DNA from: Ornithinibacillus caprae
Lineage (GTDB): Bacteria > Bacillota > Bacilli > Bacillales > Amphibacillaceae
Length of the DNA stretch: 64,000 nt
Assembly: GCF_009728145.1 (NCBI RefSeq)
Contig: NZ_WOCA01000002.1
Span: 124,001 to 188,000 of the forward strand
Reading direction: 5' to 3'
The translations under genes and the position numbers were made by a program. Below are positions 63,056-64,000 of this stretch, one piece after another (position 1 is the first letter of the stretch; every line of letters starts with the position of its first letter). The notes below the pieces were generated by a model that had not been told where the DNA came from, did no database searches, and worked only from the letters and a program-made list of their open reading frames with translations.

Positions 63056-64000
63056 TTATGCTGCTTTATTTCCTATTTTAGAAAGCTCGTCCACTCGACG
63101 AATTTTAAAGTTTTTAAAGATAATGGAGCCAACAAATCCCCAAAATGCACTAACCAATGCACATAAAAGCGCAACAATGGTTACTTTTACAGGGTCATTA
63201 AAACCATACATAACAGCAAAACCAGCAATTGGAGTGGCTGTTCCTGTTGCACCATTGACTAATCCAGATAGGGCGATGATCACTCCTGCTGATGCTCCGC
63301 CAAGGAAGTTTGTAACATATACTGGTATCGGGTTAGCAGAAATAATATCGACTTGAGATAAAGGTTCAATCGCAACCGAAATCGTTGTTTTTCGATCACC
63401 AAATTTCATCCGATGGAAGAAGATAAAGTTCATGAATGATGATCCAAATACGGCCAAAGCCCCGATTGCCATTGGTACTCCTGTTAAACCTAACATAGCC
63501 GTTAAAGCCATAGAACTTAATGGTGCAGTGGCTACAACCGTAACAACTCCTCCTAAAATAATACCCATGATAATTGGGCTTGCATCTGTGGTTTGGGTAA
63601 TAATTCCACCAATGTTAAGCAATGTTGCATCAACCAGTGGGTCTGCATAAAATGCTAACAGACGTACAAGTGGAGCTGCAACAACGATTGTAACAATTAA
63701 GTCAAGACCATCTGGTACTTTTGCTTCGATTTTCTTCACTACAAATGCCATTAGATAACCAGCGATAAAACCAGGTAAAAGTCCTAATCCTGCACAAGAA
63801 ACCCCTAACATTAAGGCATAAACAGGTGAGACTCCAACTGCTAATGCAACAAGAGCCGCAGCTGCAACCCCGCCCATACTTCCAGCTGCATCACCAACTT
63901 CGCCTAGAAATTCGATGTTTAATAAGTCTCCACCTACAAAGCGTTGAAATGCCTCTACTAAGAATGTTGCAATGGCAGCACTTGCTAACGCTCCCATTGC
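63056..64000 (-). CDS. PTS EIIC-like permease (PTS_EIIC_2 family), partial
   Basis: At least 313 residues; the frame runs to the right window edge, so the true start may be outside. About nine hydrophobic, Gly/Ala-rich helices. GGASAGVIIALSGLVNGATG and the FGSSFMNFIFFHRMKFGDRK loop fit the PTS_EIIC_2 family. No EIIA/EIIB domain is attached. It is upstream of sdaAB-sdaAA, so it might import serine or a related compound rather than a sugar (inference). Confidence 0.75.
   Translation of the reverse strand, partial: AMGALASAAIATFLVEAFQRFVGGDLLNIEFLGEVGDAAGSMGGVAAAALVALAVGVSPVYALMLGVSCAGLGLLPGFIAGYLMAFVVKKIEAKVPDGLDLIVTIVVAAPLVRLLAFYADPLVDATLLNIGGIITQTTDASPIIMGIILGGVVTVVATAPLSSMALTAMLGLTGVPMAIGALAVFGSSFMNFIFFHRMKFGDRKTTISVAIEPLSQVDIISANPIPVYVTNFLGGASAGVIIALSGLVNGATGTATPIAGFAVMYGFNDPVKVTIVALLCALVSAFWGFVGSIIFKNFKIRRVDELSKIGNKAA

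Overview
The window reads as a low-GC, Gram-positive, spore-forming member of the Bacillaceae, probably a marine or halotolerant genus near Oceanobacillus or Virgibacillus; the genus is an inference. Pointers are a ComK competence factor, a CotZ/CotY-type spore coat protein, CgeB-like and other spore-surface-type genes, a guanine riboswitch ahead of xpt-pbuX, T-box leaders ahead of an aroA-hisC-tyrA operon, an ECF sigma/anti-sigma pair of the Bacillus type, and a group II intron relic like the Oceanobacillus class C intron.

Layout. 1-5.2 kb: end of a sodium:solute symporter, a creatinase-like M24 hydrolase, and a membrane pair made of a triple OB-fold protein and a PLD-fold protein. 5.3-11 kb: a broken PH-like gene, comK, a small regulator, a frameshifted DnaD-type gene, a DUF2207 membrane protein and an LCP cell-wall ligase. 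11-13.2 kb: guanine riboswitch, xpt and pbuX. 13.2-15.7 kb: a gene graveyard (LCP relic, remains of a YwqI/LXG toxin locus, CBO0543 fragment). 15.7-16.4 kb: two probable spore coat proteins. 16.6-20.2 kb: sat, a sulfate-type permease and cysC, which together import sulfate and make PAPS. 21.4-29 kb: sugar-nucleotide and glycosyltransferase genes with a PAPS-dependent sulfotransferase, capF and a CgeB-like gene. 29-32.2 kb: IS relics around a truncated gene and CotZ. 32.9-35.4 kb: a secreted M15 peptidase and a very acidic DUF5667 protein. 36-42.7 kb: a complete galactitol-type PTS with its PRD regulator, a PfkB kinase and two class II aldolases. 43-51 kb: secreted cyclophilin, RpiR regulator with a GH4 glucosidase, HAD phosphatase and a 1132-residue two-enzyme secreted protein. 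51.3-55.1 kb: dedA-psd-pssA phospholipid operon and sigma/anti-sigma. 55.8-60 kb: tyrosine-branch operon behind two tandem T-boxes. 60-64 kb: small regulator and membrane protein, group II intron relic, orphan gene, L-serine dehydratase subunits and a PTS IIC-like permease cut by the window edge.

The strongest candidate for an undescribed system is the sulfation theme. Sulfate uptake and activation to PAPS lie a few kilobases from a PAPS-binding sulfotransferase that is in an operon with a UDP-sugar reductase (CapF type) and a CgeB-like glycosyltransferase, all flanked by spore coat genes. I infer a sulfated spore-surface (or capsular) glycan. The sequence supports the parts; the joint function is a hypothesis.

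Decay is common in the intergenic DNA: remnants of IS91, IS3 and IS1182 elements, a group II intron, an LXG locus, a Doc toxin, an LCP gene and an ABC-transporter gene, plus a short dispersed repeat seen four times. All family assignments come from reading the sequence; no database search was run.
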